Assembly (NCBI GenBank): GCA_017856815.1
Contig: JAFMEI010000003.1
Coordinates: 1 to 40,594 of the forward strand
Reading direction: 5' to 3'
Source: Ilumatobacteraceae bacterium
Lineage (GTDB): Bacteria > Actinomycetota > Acidimicrobiia > Acidimicrobiales > Ilumatobacteraceae
DNA length: 40,594 nt
Every line of letters starts with the position of its first letter. Within the stretch, counting starts at the first letter, position 1. A model generated the notes under the pieces. The model was not told the origin of the DNA and ran no database searches. It saw only the letters and a list, made by a program, of their open reading frames with translations. The position numbers were made by a program, and so were the translations under genes. Below are positions 7,244 through 15,435 of this stretch, in pieces.

Positions 7244-8643
7244 CAGCCAACCGAACCTTCCATCTGGAGCTCGATCAGGCGGCTCCACTCCACTGCGTAT
7301 TCCATTGGCAAAGTACGGGTAACGGGCTCAATGAATCCGTTAACCACCATGCTCATCGCTTGTTCTTGTGAGAGTCCGCGGCTTTGGAGGTAGAACAACT
7401 GCTCATCGGCAATCTTGGACACGGTTGCTTCATGACCAATCTGAGCATCGCGTTCTCCGACTTCCATGTAAGGCAGCGTGCGACTCTCACTTTCCTCATC
7501 AAGGATCAGTGCGTCACATTGCACGTGGCTCTTGCAGCCGTAAGCACCTTCATCAACTCGAACGAGTCCGCGGTAGGTGGTGATACCACCATCTTTGGAA
7601 ATCGACTTGGAAACTATCTTCGACGAAGTCTCAGGAGCAGCGTGCACCATCTTGGCTCCAGCGTCTTGATGCTGACCAGCTCCGGCGTAAGCCACCGAAA
7701 GAACTTCACCTGTTGCCTTTGGACCAACCAAGTACACCGCTGGGTACTTCATCGTGAGCTTGGAGCCGATGTTGCCATCGATCCATTCCATGTGACCTTC
7801 TGCTTCAACACGCGCACGCTTCGTTACGAGGTTGTACACGTTCGGTGACCAGTTCTGAATTGTTGTGTAAGTGACACGTGCGCTTGGCTTGACAACAATC
7901 TCGACCACTGCTGAATGCAATGAGTCACTGGTGTATACAGGAGCCGAACAGCCTTCGATGTAATGCACCTTTGAGCCCTCATCGGCAATGATCAGTGTGC
8001 GCTCGAACTGTCCCGCATTTTCGGAATTGATTCGGAAGTACGCCTGCAACGGCATCTCGCACTCAACTCCTGGCGGTACGTAAATGAACGATCCACCAGA
8101 CCAAACCGAGGTGTTAAGGGCGGCGAACTTGTTGTCTCCAGGTGGAATTACCGTGCCGAAGTACTGCTTTACAAGATCGGGATACTCGCGCAAGGCGGTG
8201 TCCATGTCGCAGAACAGAATTCCCTGCTTCTCCAGATCTTCGCGGTTGCGGTGGAAAACCACTTCACTTTCGTATTGCGCAGTGACACCAGCAAGGTACT
8301 TGCGTTCCGCCTCGGGGATGCCGAGCTTTTCGTATGTGGCCTTCATCTGCTCGGGCAAGTCGTCCCATTCGTCCACCTGCTCGGTAGCTGGCTTCAGGTA
8401 GTAGAAGATGTCCTGGAAGTCGATGTCGGGCATGTTCGCGGCGAACCACGGTGCCATTGGCTTCTTTTCAAAAACATTGAAACTGCGCAACCGCATTTTG
8501 CGCATCCACTCGGGTTCGCCCTTCCACCACGAGATCTGGTCAACTACTCCCTCGTTCAAGCCCTTCTGTGGGTCAAAGGCGTACTCGACTTCGTCACTCC
8601 AACCGAGTTGGTACTTACTGAGATCGAGGTCAAAGGTGCTCAT
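7243..8643 (-). CDS. sufB: SufB, Fe-S scaffold subunit
   Basis: Main scaffold subunit on which the cluster is built. The 466 residues are full length. The C-terminal core has YGCKSHVQCDALIL, with Cys376 matching E. coli Cys405, and GHEATVSKIADEQLFYLQSRG, with Glu405 matching E. coli Glu434; these are the proposed cluster or persulfide ligands. The FNVFEKKPMAPW and NTSVWSGGSFIYVPPG blocks are also family-typical. The ATG has GGAG 5 nt upstream, so unlike the + strand sufC this operon has a normal leader. It is the first gene of a five-gene coupled operon and is preceded 41 nt upstream by the palindrome also found before sufC copy 1. Confidence 0.96.
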   Translation of the reverse strand: MSTFDLDLSKYQLGWSDEVEYAFDPQKGLNEGVVDQISWWKGEPEWMRKMRLRSFNVFEKKPMAPWFAANMPDIDFQDIFYYLKPATEQVDEWDDLPEQMKATYEKLGIPEAERKYLAGVTAQYESEVVFHRNREDLEKQGILFCDMDTALREYPDLVKQYFGTVIPPGDNKFAALNTSVWSGGSFIYVPPGVECEMPLQAYFRINSENAGQFERTLIIADEGSKVHYIEGCSAPVYTSDSLHSAVVEIVVKPSARVTYTTIQNWSPNVYNLVTKRARVEAEGHMEWIDGNIGSKLTMKYPAVYLVGPKATGEVLSVAYAGAGQHQDAGAKMVHAAPETSSKIVSKSISKDGGITTYRGLVRVDEGAYGCKSHVQCDALILDEESESRTLPYMEVGERDAQIGHEATVSKIADEQLFYLQSRGLSQEQAMSMVVNGFIEPVTRTLPMEYAVEWSRLIELQMEGSVG

Positions 8644-8683
8644 TCGGGCTCCAAACGGGCTTGTTCCAAGGGGTTGGGATTTG

Positions 8684-8699
8684 CACTATGACGATAGTG
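8684..8699. promoter_or_regulatory. Palindromic operator candidate for the sufB operon
   Basis: A perfect 6+6 inverted repeat, CACTAT-GACG-ATAGTG, flanked by GGATTTG as at the sufC site (751-757). Read in the direction of each operon the two cores are CACTATCGGCATAGTG and CACTATCGTCATAGTG, one base apart. A short GTGGG-AAT-CCCAC repeat (8697-8709) abuts it. The site is also within reach of the divergent ychF promoter, so ychF could be affected. Confidence 0.65.
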
Positions 8700-8737
8700 G
8701 GAATCCCACAGAAAGGCTACTTCTGGGGCTTTCCAAC

Positions 8738-8743
8738 TAGCCT
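8738..8743 (+). promoter_or_regulatory. -10 box candidate for ychF
   Basis: TAGCCT lies 11 nt before the ychF ATG, giving a leader of only a few bases. The same hexamer stands before tRNA-Gln at 19971. No clear -35 is seen, so this rests on position and repetition. Confidence 0.35.
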
Positions 8744-8754
8744 GAAGCCCTCTT

Positions 8755-9855
8755 ATGGAACGTTTCGGCCTCGTCGGGCTCCCCAATGCTGGTAAGTCTT
8801 CTCTCTACAACGCACTCACTGGGGGTGGGGCGCTCGCGGCCCCTTACGCGTTTGCCACCAAGGACCCAAACATCGGGGTATCCAAGGTTCCTGATTCGCG
8901 TTTGGACGCTCTCGCATTGATGTCGAAGACCAAGTCCACAATTCATGCCTCGGTCCAAGTGGTGGACATCGGTGGCTTGGTCGAGGGCGCCAGTAAAGGT
9001 GAAGGCCTCGGCAACAAATTTCTCGCCAATATCCGTGAAGTCGATGCGATTGTTTACGTCCTACGGGCATTCGAAGACGACGACGTACCCGGCCCTTCCG
9101 ATCCACTTGAGCATCTGCGTGTTGTTGAACTTGAACTCGCACTAGCAGACCTGGAAACTGTCGAGTCACGACTTGCTCGTGCACAGAAGGCCGCAAAATC
9201 TGACAAGAGCCTTGCCGACGAGGCCGCGCTACTCACAAAAGCGCACGCACTATTAGCCGAGGGCACGCCGCTCTATCGCGCTGGATTGAAGCCCGAAGAG
9301 CGTGAAGGGCTTGCACCACAATTTCTCCTCACTAACCGACGCGTACTTGCGGTTGTAAACGTGGGCGAGAACGACCTGGACAAGATTCCAGAAGTCGAAG
9401 CCCGGGTCAGGGCCGAGTTTGCTCAGCATGGCGCCACCAACGATGACGATGTGCAGGTTCTTGGCATGTGCGTTCAACTTGAGGCGGAAGCTGCGTCAAT
9501 TGAAAATCCCGAAGAGCGCCGCGAGATGCTCGAAGGCCTCGGGCTCGGTGATGGTGCGCTCACACGTATGGTTCGCACTGCCTACCACCTGCTTGGACTG
9601 CGCACATTCTTCACAACAGGAGAGAAAGAAACACGAGCGTGGACTTTCAACGCTGGTGCCAAGGCCCCAGAGTGTGCAGGCAAGATCCACTCCGATCTTC
9701 AGCGTGGGTTTATTCGCGCTGAAGTCATCCACTGGGATGAACTCTTGGAGATCGGCTCGTGGCAAAAGGCCAAAGAGCTCGGCAAGATTCGTGCCGAAGG
9801 CAAGGACTACGAGGTAGTTGATGGCGACACGATGGAGATCCGGTTCAACGTCTGA
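8755..9855 (+). CDS. ychF: YchF/Ola1-family ATPase
   Basis: Obg-like P-loop protein that binds ATP rather than GTP and associates with ribosomes in translation and stress control. At 366 residues it is the usual length. Features are the P-loop GLPNAGKSS at 8-16, the switch II motif DIGGL at 71-75, and NVGE at 202-205 in place of the GTPase NKxD motif, the change that explains ATP use. The C-terminal TGS-type domain contains [15 protein letters not shown] and the closing block [13 protein letters not shown]. It is transcribed away from sufB from a shared 111-nt gap. The DUF192 gene starts inside its 3' end. Confidence 0.96.
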   Translation: MERFGLVGLPNAGKSSLYNALTGGGALAAPYAFATKDPNIGVSKVPDSRLDALALMSKTKSTIHASVQVVDIGGLVEGASKGEGLGNKFLANIREVDAIVYVLRAFEDDDVPGPSDPLEHLRVVELELALADLETVESRLARAQKAAKSDKSLADEAALLTKAHALLAEGTPLYRAGLKPEEREGLAPQFLLTNRRVLAVVNVGENDLDKIPEVEARVRAEFAQHGATNDDDVQVLGMCVQLEAEAASIENPEERREMLEGLGLGDGALTRMVRTAYHLLGLRTFFTTGEKETRAWTFNAGAKAPECAGKIHSDLQRGFIRAEVIHWDELLEIGSWQKAKELGKIRAEGKDYEVVDGDTMEIRFNV

Positions 9856-10213
9856 TCATCAGTGGCGTTCGGGCGCCATCACCACTGCGTTTGGCGTTAT
9901 TCCCGCATGTATCGCGCACACGCGTTCGTTACGCCGTCGCGGGCTACTCGGATTGGACAACTTCGATTCGATCCTCGTTTTGCCAAAAACTCGATGGATA
10001 CACACGTTGGGTATGCAATTTCCGATTGATGTGGCGCATCTGAACGCTTCGGGCTTGATCGTCGCAATGGAAACGGTGAAACCTAACCAAATCACTCGCC
10101 CGGTTCTGTCGGCTCAGGTGGTGCTGGAAAGTTACGCTGGCATGATGTTCCGACACGGTCTCCGTAAAGGTATGAATATCGCCGTGAATCACGCACCAAG
10201 TGCGGCAATCTGA
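9821..10213 (+). CDS. DUF192 family protein
   Basis: Small protein of 130 residues matching DUF192, a beta-rich family of unknown function often carrying the motifs RRRGLLG and IHTLGMQFPIDVAHL, both of which are present. The end has the usual LESYAGMMFRHGLRKG block. There is no signal peptide in this copy. The ATG at 9821 overlaps ychF by 35 nt and has GAGG at 9811-9814. No ATG, GTG or TTG exists in this frame between the ychF stop and the conserved core, so the overlapping start is the best choice. It shares one base with the rsmI start (TGATG). Confidence 0.82.
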   Translation: MATRWRSGSTSDHQWRSGAITTAFGVIPACIAHTRSLRRRGLLGLDNFDSILVLPKTRWIHTLGMQFPIDVAHLNASGLIVAMETVKPNQITRPVLSAQVVLESYAGMMFRHGLRKGMNIAVNHAPSAAI

Positions 10214-11049
10214 TGGGGAGTCTGTATGTGGTTGCCACGCCGATCGGCAACCTTGGAGATCTAACGCTGCGGGCAACTGAGACATTGAGCAACGTCGATG
10301 TGATCGCCTGCGAAGACACGCGGCGCACCGGAAACTTGCTTCGGCACATTGGCGCCAAAGAGTTCCGCTACATCGTTGTCAATGAGCACACCGAATACGA
10401 CGCCACGAAGCAGATCGTTGACGCGTTGAACAATGGCGATGATGTTGCGCTAGTCAGCGACGCAGGTACGCCAGGGATCAGTGACCCGGGTTCATTATTG
10501 GTGCAAGCGGCGATTGAAGCTGGACACCAAGTGGTGCCAATTCCAGGTGCTTCAGCATCGGTTTCTGCGTTATCAGTGAGTGGGATGGATTCACGTCGAT
10601 TCTTCTTTGAGGGATTCCTCCCCCGCGATGGGAAAGAACGCACCGATCGACTTGCTTTTTTGAAGTCCGTTCCGGTCACGACAGTTGTTTATGAAGCACC
10701 ACACCGCATTGCGAAAACCATGAACGACTTGCAGGAAAATTTGGGGGGCGAACGACGGGTTGTACTTGCGCGCGAGTTGACCAAAATCCACGAGGAAATC
10801 TGGCGCGGAAGTATCCGTGATGCCGTCGAACACTTTTCTAACGCAGAGCCGATTGGAGAGTATGTGATTCTCATTGAATCTGCTCCGCCGCGACCCGCAG
10901 TCACAGAGGACCTTATTGAAACAGCGCTAAAGAACGCACTCGTTGATGGTCGCAGTGTCAAAGATGCAGCCAACGATGTTGCGGATATGTTCCAGCTCCC
11001 AAAGCGTGACCTGTACGAACGCGCATTACGTCTACGGGGTCAGCGGTGA
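10213..11049 (+). CDS. rsmI: RsmI, 16S rRNA 2'-O-methyltransferase
   Basis: Methylates the ribose of C1402 in 16S rRNA using SAM. The 278 residues have the tetrapyrrole-methylase fold with the RsmI hallmarks: YVVATPIGNLGDLTLRA at the N-terminus, ACEDTRRTGNLLRHIG, the SDAGTPGISDPGS loop and VYEAPHRI. The C-terminal extension (NALVDGRSVKDAANDVADMF) is the typical helical domain. It is coupled to the DUF192 gene by one base and to the HAD gene by 4 nt (GTGA). Confidence 0.97.
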   Translation: MGSLYVVATPIGNLGDLTLRATETLSNVDVIACEDTRRTGNLLRHIGAKEFRYIVVNEHTEYDATKQIVDALNNGDDVALVSDAGTPGISDPGSLLVQAAIEAGHQVVPIPGASASVSALSVSGMDSRRFFFEGFLPRDGKERTDRLAFLKSVPVTTVVYEAPHRIAKTMNDLQENLGGERRVVLARELTKIHEEIWRGSIRDAVEHFSNAEPIGEYVILIESAPPRPAVTEDLIETALKNALVDGRSVKDAANDVADMFQLPKRDLYERALRLRGQR

Positions 11050-11744
11050 ACAAGCCCCGCATGTGGGCGCACCACTCAGTACTTTTTTTCGATCTGGACG
11101 GCGCTCTTATTGATTCCAAGTCCGGCATTGAAAAGGGGCTCAATGCAACCTTCGATATTTATGACCTTCCGCATGTGACCACCGATGAACTTTCTTGGAT
11201 TGTTGGACCACCCTTCCAAGTCACTGTGCCCCAACTATTAGGAGCACGAGATGCCCACCATCTCGATGTCGCAGAGTTCATCCGGGAATACCGCAAGATT
11301 TATGCCGACGGCATCATTCAAGAGACACCATTAATGCCGGGAATCGCGGCAATGCTGCAAGCGGTCAAGGAAGATTGGCCGTTGGCGATTGTCACTTCGA
11401 AACCCGAACCCCAGGCCCGAATAGTTCTTGAAACCACGGGCGTCATTGATCACTTCGACATAATCGTCGGTGCTCCGATGGATGAGAATGTGCGCAAGGC
11501 AGTCCTCTTGGCAAAAGCATGTGAATTGTTTGATGCCTCGCACAATTTGCGTCCTAAACATCCAAATTCGTGGATGATCGGTGATCGCCACCATGACATC
11601 GACGCCGCCACTGAAGAAGGTGTTTCATCAGTCGGTGTCATGTGGGGTTATGGCTCCCACGACGAATTCACCACCGCGGGTGCAACCCACATCGTGCACA
11701 AACCCGAAGAACTTCTACATTTGTTGCGAACCCAACTTCGCTGA
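11046..11744 (+). CDS. HAD-family phosphatase, phosphoglycolate phosphatase-like
   Basis: Cytosolic HAD hydrolase of 232 residues. Motif I is FFDLDGALID with Asp16 and Asp18; the usual Thr/Val after DxDG is Ala here. Motif II is the Ser of VTSKPEP, and motif IV is MIGDRHHDIDAA, with a cap domain between motifs I and II. The order and lengths match Gph/PgmB-type enzymes such as phosphoglycolate phosphatase. The exact substrate cannot be assigned. It starts at GTG 11046, overlapping the rsmI stop, so it is likely co-translated with rsmI. Confidence 0.88.
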   Translation: MNKPRMWAHHSVLFFDLDGALIDSKSGIEKGLNATFDIYDLPHVTTDELSWIVGPPFQVTVPQLLGARDAHHLDVAEFIREYRKIYADGIIQETPLMPGIAAMLQAVKEDWPLAIVTSKPEPQARIVLETTGVIDHFDIIVGAPMDENVRKAVLLAKACELFDASHNLRPKHPNSWMIGDRHHDIDAATEEGVSSVGVMWGYGSHDEFTTAGATHIVHKPEELLHLLRTQLR

Positions 11745-11777
11745 CACAACAGAGACTTCCACACTGCACGGCAGCAT

Positions 11778-11783
11778 TACGAT
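11778..11783 (+). promoter_or_regulatory. -10 box of the arabinosyltransferase-like gene, probably leaderless
   Basis: TACGAT sits exactly 6 nt before the ATG at 11790 and there is no ribosome binding site. The 45-nt gap after the HAD gene would be enough for a separate promoter. Confidence 0.5.
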
Positions 11784-11789
11784 TGCCCC

Positions 11790-14567
11790 ATGGGTGTCAA
11801 GCGTTTCAAAGCGCTGATCGGTAGGCGCGGAGCTTGGCTGCTTGTTGCAGGCATCGTTGCAGCTGCTGCAATCTCATTTGCCAACCAGCCATCCAAACAG
11901 ATCTGGAAACATGAATGGAAGGCGGTGACTGATCCACTCGATACGCCGCTTCCACTTGCAGACTCCCCCGTTCACTCTTTGCACTTCACCATGCAGTGCC
12001 CTGAAGTCACGCAAGGCTCACAAACATTGCTTTCATTGTCTGCATCACCGGGAGCACTCCAGTCGTTTCGGTTAGTACAGAAAATTGACACACTGCATCT
12101 TGAATTTGAGGGCGAGACAATTGCCGATCAGCTTCTAACCGATGATGAGTGTGACGTTGAACTCTTATTCAATGACAAGACCAGCGAAGCAACTTTTCGA
12201 GTCGGAGATTTAGCGCAAGTCATCGGCATCGATCGTGGTGACTCGTTATACGCCGCCCCAAGAATCACAGGGATACACGCCGTCGATGCACTGCGTCTAC
12301 TTGATGCACGTCTGACGCTGGAAGTTCAAACTGCTGAGACACAACCTGAAAGTGAGCAACTAGCCGCCTTCTATGTGGCCGTTGGACTACTAATGCTTCT
12401 GTTGGTGCTGACTCGTGCCCTCAGCAAAAAGCACACTTACGCCTTTGCCATCGGCCCGCCAGCTTTGTCGACCAGTCGAACATGGCCCGCAACGGCCCTA
12501 GTTGCCTTCACGACTCTCTGCGGAATGTTTATTGCTCCGCCCATGATCGATGATGGCTGGCTGACAACGATGGGACGCAAGTTCAGTGCACTTGGATATG
12601 TAACTAACTACTTCCACAATGCATGGCCCGCGATGCCACAGGGACATTGGCTGACCGCACTAAGCCAGTTATGGCTCGATACAGCAGAGAACGCTCTGCT
12701 TATGCGTTCAGCTTCCGCAATCGCAGCGATCGCGTCTTGGTTGATCCTAAAGCGGTGGGTATTGCAGCCGATTGCTGCGAACTGCAATTCAAAACTCCCG
12801 ATCTACTTTGCTGCAGTTGTTTACCTTCCATGGGTTGCCGTACCGATGATGACTCTTCGCTACGAGCCAATAATCGTGCTCTTGTGGTCCATAGGTCTTG
12901 CTGGCGTAATGCAAGTGTTCAAAAGTGGCTCGCCATTAGCCTTTGCAACGGTCTTGGTAGTTGGTGCACTTGGCGTAATGGCTCACCAAACAGGATGGGT
13001 TGTCGTGTCACTGTCCATCGTGGCGACTGTTGCACTGGTTCAGCACCAGCGCGCTGGACACCAAGTTCCGTGGTCACTCCATGCAGCAACCATGGTGGCG
13101 GTTGTCGGCACGGCATTCAATTCGTTGATTCTTGACAACCGAGTGAGTGACCTGTTTCGCTCCGCCGGTGATTTTTCCGACGCCCGTGCTTACCAAAAGT
13201 CGGCTTTGAGTATCGAGCATTGGCTCACAGGGCTCAACAACTCAGCGACGATCCGTGCATTTGCGGTACTTGGTTTCCTGGCACTCTTCGCCGTTGGATT
13301 GAGGCGGCGCGCAACTGAAGCCCCGTCAATGAAGTTGCTGCGGTTGGTTGTGATCCTCGCACTTGCATCCACAGTGATTAATGCAAGCAAATGGATTTGG
13401 CACCTAACTGTGCTCGCGCCCGTGGCATGCGTGCTTGCAGCTCTGGTTGCAATCGACGTACTTAATGACTACGACACACCAAAATTCAAGAACAGGATTC
13501 AACTACTTGCCTTAGCTGCATCAATCACAGCGGGAATCGCAATCACACGCGATACCAACATTGAAGCCGACTTCAAGAGCAGTTGGGTTCTGATCCCTCT
13601 CGCTGCAGTGGCATTGATTCCGCTTCTCCTGCGCATGAAGCGCTCGGAGTCAAAAGATATGAAGTCATTTGGTGGTCGGTTGGCACTTTGCTCAGTAATG
13701 CTGTCAACCACGATCGTTATTGGATCAAGTTGGGTTCCGCGTTTGGCTGACGTGAACGACACTCATTGGAGCATGCTCTACCAAAATCTGCGCAGCATTA
13801 ATCATGCAAATGAGTGTGGCGTGATGGAGCATTTTGACGCGACGACTCCTGGCGATCCGTTGCCAGTTTCAGAATCTCGAGCGCCTGACGTGGCATTCCC
13901 GCCAGCCAAACTACGTGGAGTCGACACCACTCCAGTTGGTGGGCTCAACTCGTACACATCCGCTGACCCGAACGATCCTGCTTTCGTTGGCCGTGTCGCC
14001 ACACCTTGGCAGTCGGTTGCCGGTGCTGACGAAGTCGTGTTCTGGGCTCTTGGTAATTACGACGAGCAGCCGAACGTGAAAGTTGTTGCCCGCGATGCGA
14101 GTGGTGAAATTTCCGAAGTTGAGTTGGAACCACTACTTATTCCCGACGAATCAGTGCGGCCCACGAATGACCTCAACCAACCTGCGGTGGATTCCTCGCC
14201 AATGTGGATATTGCACCGTGTGCAGGTACCTGCAGGAGCAGTAGAACTTTCAATCCGGCTGTTCGATACTTCAGCTGAGCCGAATAAATGGGAGGCAGCG
14301 ACGGTCCTTGCCGAGCCCAACACGCGCACCTTGCGTTACTTGCATGATGTCAATCCAACACAGACCTATGTCGAGCCTTCGGTTCTCATGTTCACTCCAT
14401 GTGTTCAGGAACCAGACATCGAACGCGGATTAGTCACTGATGTACGCCTCATCGTTGGTCAACGCACGTGGGGCTTTGGTTACCTGAGCTTTGAATACAC
14501 CCGTCTAGAAGTCGGTTGTAAAGAAATTGAGGAACTCAAATACGTTTGCGCTTACCTGATTCAGTAA
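11790..14567 (+). CDS. Emb-like arabinosyltransferase, large membrane protein
   Basis: A 925-residue polytopic protein resembling the EmbA/B/C arabinofuranosyltransferases (GT-C fold) that build arabinan in mycobacterial cell walls. It has an N-terminal membrane helix (about 13-31), an extracytoplasmic domain to about 185, then a helix and a multi-pass region (about 190-620) followed by a soluble C-terminal domain (about 640-925). The key shared stretch is APPMIDDGWLTTMGRKF, with Asp254-Asp255 in the place of the acidic catalytic pair, followed by NYFHNAWPAMPQGHW. The TLRYEPIIVLLW block matches the Emb LRPEP region. The assignment is by remembered motif similarity, not a search. Emb proteins exceed 1,000 residues, so this copy is short. 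No other arabinan genes are nearby. The gene runs 7 bp into the 3' end of the convergent thioesterase gene. Confidence 0.75.
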   Translation: MGVKRFKALIGRRGAWLLVAGIVAAAAISFANQPSKQIWKHEWKAVTDPLDTPLPLADSPVHSLHFTMQCPEVTQGSQTLLSLSASPGALQSFRLVQKIDTLHLEFEGETIADQLLTDDECDVELLFNDKTSEATFRVGDLAQVIGIDRGDSLYAAPRITGIHAVDALRLLDARLTLEVQTAETQPESEQLAAFYVAVGLLMLLLVLTRALSKKHTYAFAIGPPALSTSRTWPATALVAFTTLCGMFIAPPMIDDGWLTTMGRKFSALGYVTNYFHNAWPAMPQGHWLTALSQLWLDTAENALLMRSASAIAAIASWLILKRWVLQPIAANCNSKLPIYFAAVVYLPWVAVPMMTLRYEPIIVLLWSIGLAGVMQVFKSGSPLAFATVLVVGALGVMAHQTGWVVVSLSIVATVALVQHQRAGHQVPWSLHAATMVAVVGTAFNSLILDNRVSDLFRSAGDFSDARAYQKSALSIEHWLTGLNNSATIRAFAVLGFLALFAVGLRRRATEAPSMKLLRLVVILALASTVINASKWIWHLTVLAPVACVLAALVAIDVLNDYDTPKFKNRIQLLALAASITAGIAITRDTNIEADFKSSWVLIPLAAVALIPLLLRMKRSESKDMKSFGGRLALCSVMLSTTIVIGSSWVPRLADVNDTHWSMLYQNLRSINHANECGVMEHFDATTPGDPLPVSESRAPDVAFPPAKLRGVDTTPVGGLNSYTSADPNDPAFVGRVATPWQSVAGADEVVFWALGNYDEQPNVKVVARDASGEISEVELEPLLIPDESVRPTNDLNQPAVDSSPMWILHRVQVPAGAVELSIRLFDTSAEPNKWEAATVLAEPNTRTLRYLHDVNPTQTYVEPSVLMFTPCVQEPDIERGLVTDVRLIVGQRTWGFGYLSFEYTRLEVGCKEIEELKYVCAYLIQ

Positions 14568-15385
14568 TCAGCAAGTGGCATCGCTGCGATCTGGCGCGAA
14601 ATAGCAATTAAGTTGCCGTTCTCGTCCCAAATTTCGCCGTCTTCTTCAACTAATCCATTTTTTACAAACCGCGAAGAGAACGATGTTGCGAGCCTCGTAC
14701 CAGTTGGTATTTGTCGGTAGTGAACTGTGAGTTCGATGGTTGGCACCCAACCCGCTTGGCCGACCAGGTTGAACACCGCAGGCGCGGTTGCATCAGCGGC
14801 GATGAAGGTAGAAAGTGCATCCATCGGACGATCATCTGGAAATGCGAACCACGCACGCATAGTGCCTTGGCCATTTGGCTGATTCAAAACGAAGCCAACA
14901 TCTTCTGGGGATAGTCGTAGGGCGAGCCGTTGCATCAACTGTGGGCCGCTACCACTCGCATCGGTAACCAGAGATTCATACGGAGGAATCTGTGGCGGTT
15001 GACCTTTGACAATCTCACGACCAATCGACTGAAGATTGCCAAAGGCGCCCATGGCCGTGATGGCAATACGTCCGTCTGAATTTCCCGAAGGATCATCGAT
15101 CGTGAGTTTGGCAATCATTGAGTTCGTGAGTCGACCACGCTTTACAGTTTCCACTTCAATTCGCGCCCGACCGGGCGGCACAGGCATCAGATAATGAACC
15201 GTGATGGTGTACGGATCGGGGCGCCCTCCGTGGAGTTGCATCGCGCGCATCATCACTGCGCCGATATAGCCACCGTTGGCCGCACCGTAGATGTCCCAGC
15301 CATCGAGAATCTCGGCTTCGTATTGCCCAACCGTGTCATCACCACCAACTTTTGTGACCTTGGTTGCGCGATCAAACTCAAACAT
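14561..15385 (-). CDS. Acyl-CoA thioesterase family protein (double hotdog)
   Basis: A 274-residue TesB-like thioesterase, predicted to hydrolyse an acyl-CoA. The first hotdog has GWDIYGAANGGYIGAVMMRAM, the helix with the family's Asn-Gly-Gly, followed by DPYTITVHYLMPVPPGRA. The second, from about residue 155, has MDALSTFIAADATAPAVFN and WVPTIELTVHYRQIP. The substrate chain length is unknown. Its promoter is probably TACGAT at 15395-15400 on the minus strand, 9 nt before the ATG, back to back with the metG promoter in a 50-bp gap. It ends tail to tail with the arabinosyltransferase-like gene with a 7-bp overlap. Confidence 0.85.
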   Translation of the reverse strand: MFEFDRATKVTKVGGDDTVGQYEAEILDGWDIYGAANGGYIGAVMMRAMQLHGGRPDPYTITVHYLMPVPPGRARIEVETVKRGRLTNSMIAKLTIDDPSGNSDGRIAITAMGAFGNLQSIGREIVKGQPPQIPPYESLVTDASGSGPQLMQRLALRLSPEDVGFVLNQPNGQGTMRAWFAFPDDRPMDALSTFIAADATAPAVFNLVGQAGWVPTIELTVHYRQIPTGTRLATSFSSRFVKNGLVEEDGEIWDENGNLIAISRQIAAMPLADY

Positions 15386-15423
15386 GACCGCTTAATCGTA
15401 GGTGTGAAGGTGCCTTGTCCACC

Positions 15424-15429
15424 TAACCT
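15424..15429 (+). promoter_or_regulatory. -10 box of metG, probably leaderless
   Basis: TAACCT is followed by exactly 6 nt and then the GTG start of metG at 15436. No Shine-Dalgarno sequence is present. Confidence 0.55.
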
Positions 15430-15435
15430 TGCGAT

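Noticed and set aside
7244-7288. Longer N-terminus for the Cys4 protein, starting inside sufB
   Set aside because: The ATG at 7243 couples exactly to the sufB stop (TGATG); the extra 15 residues only restate sufB bases in another frame.
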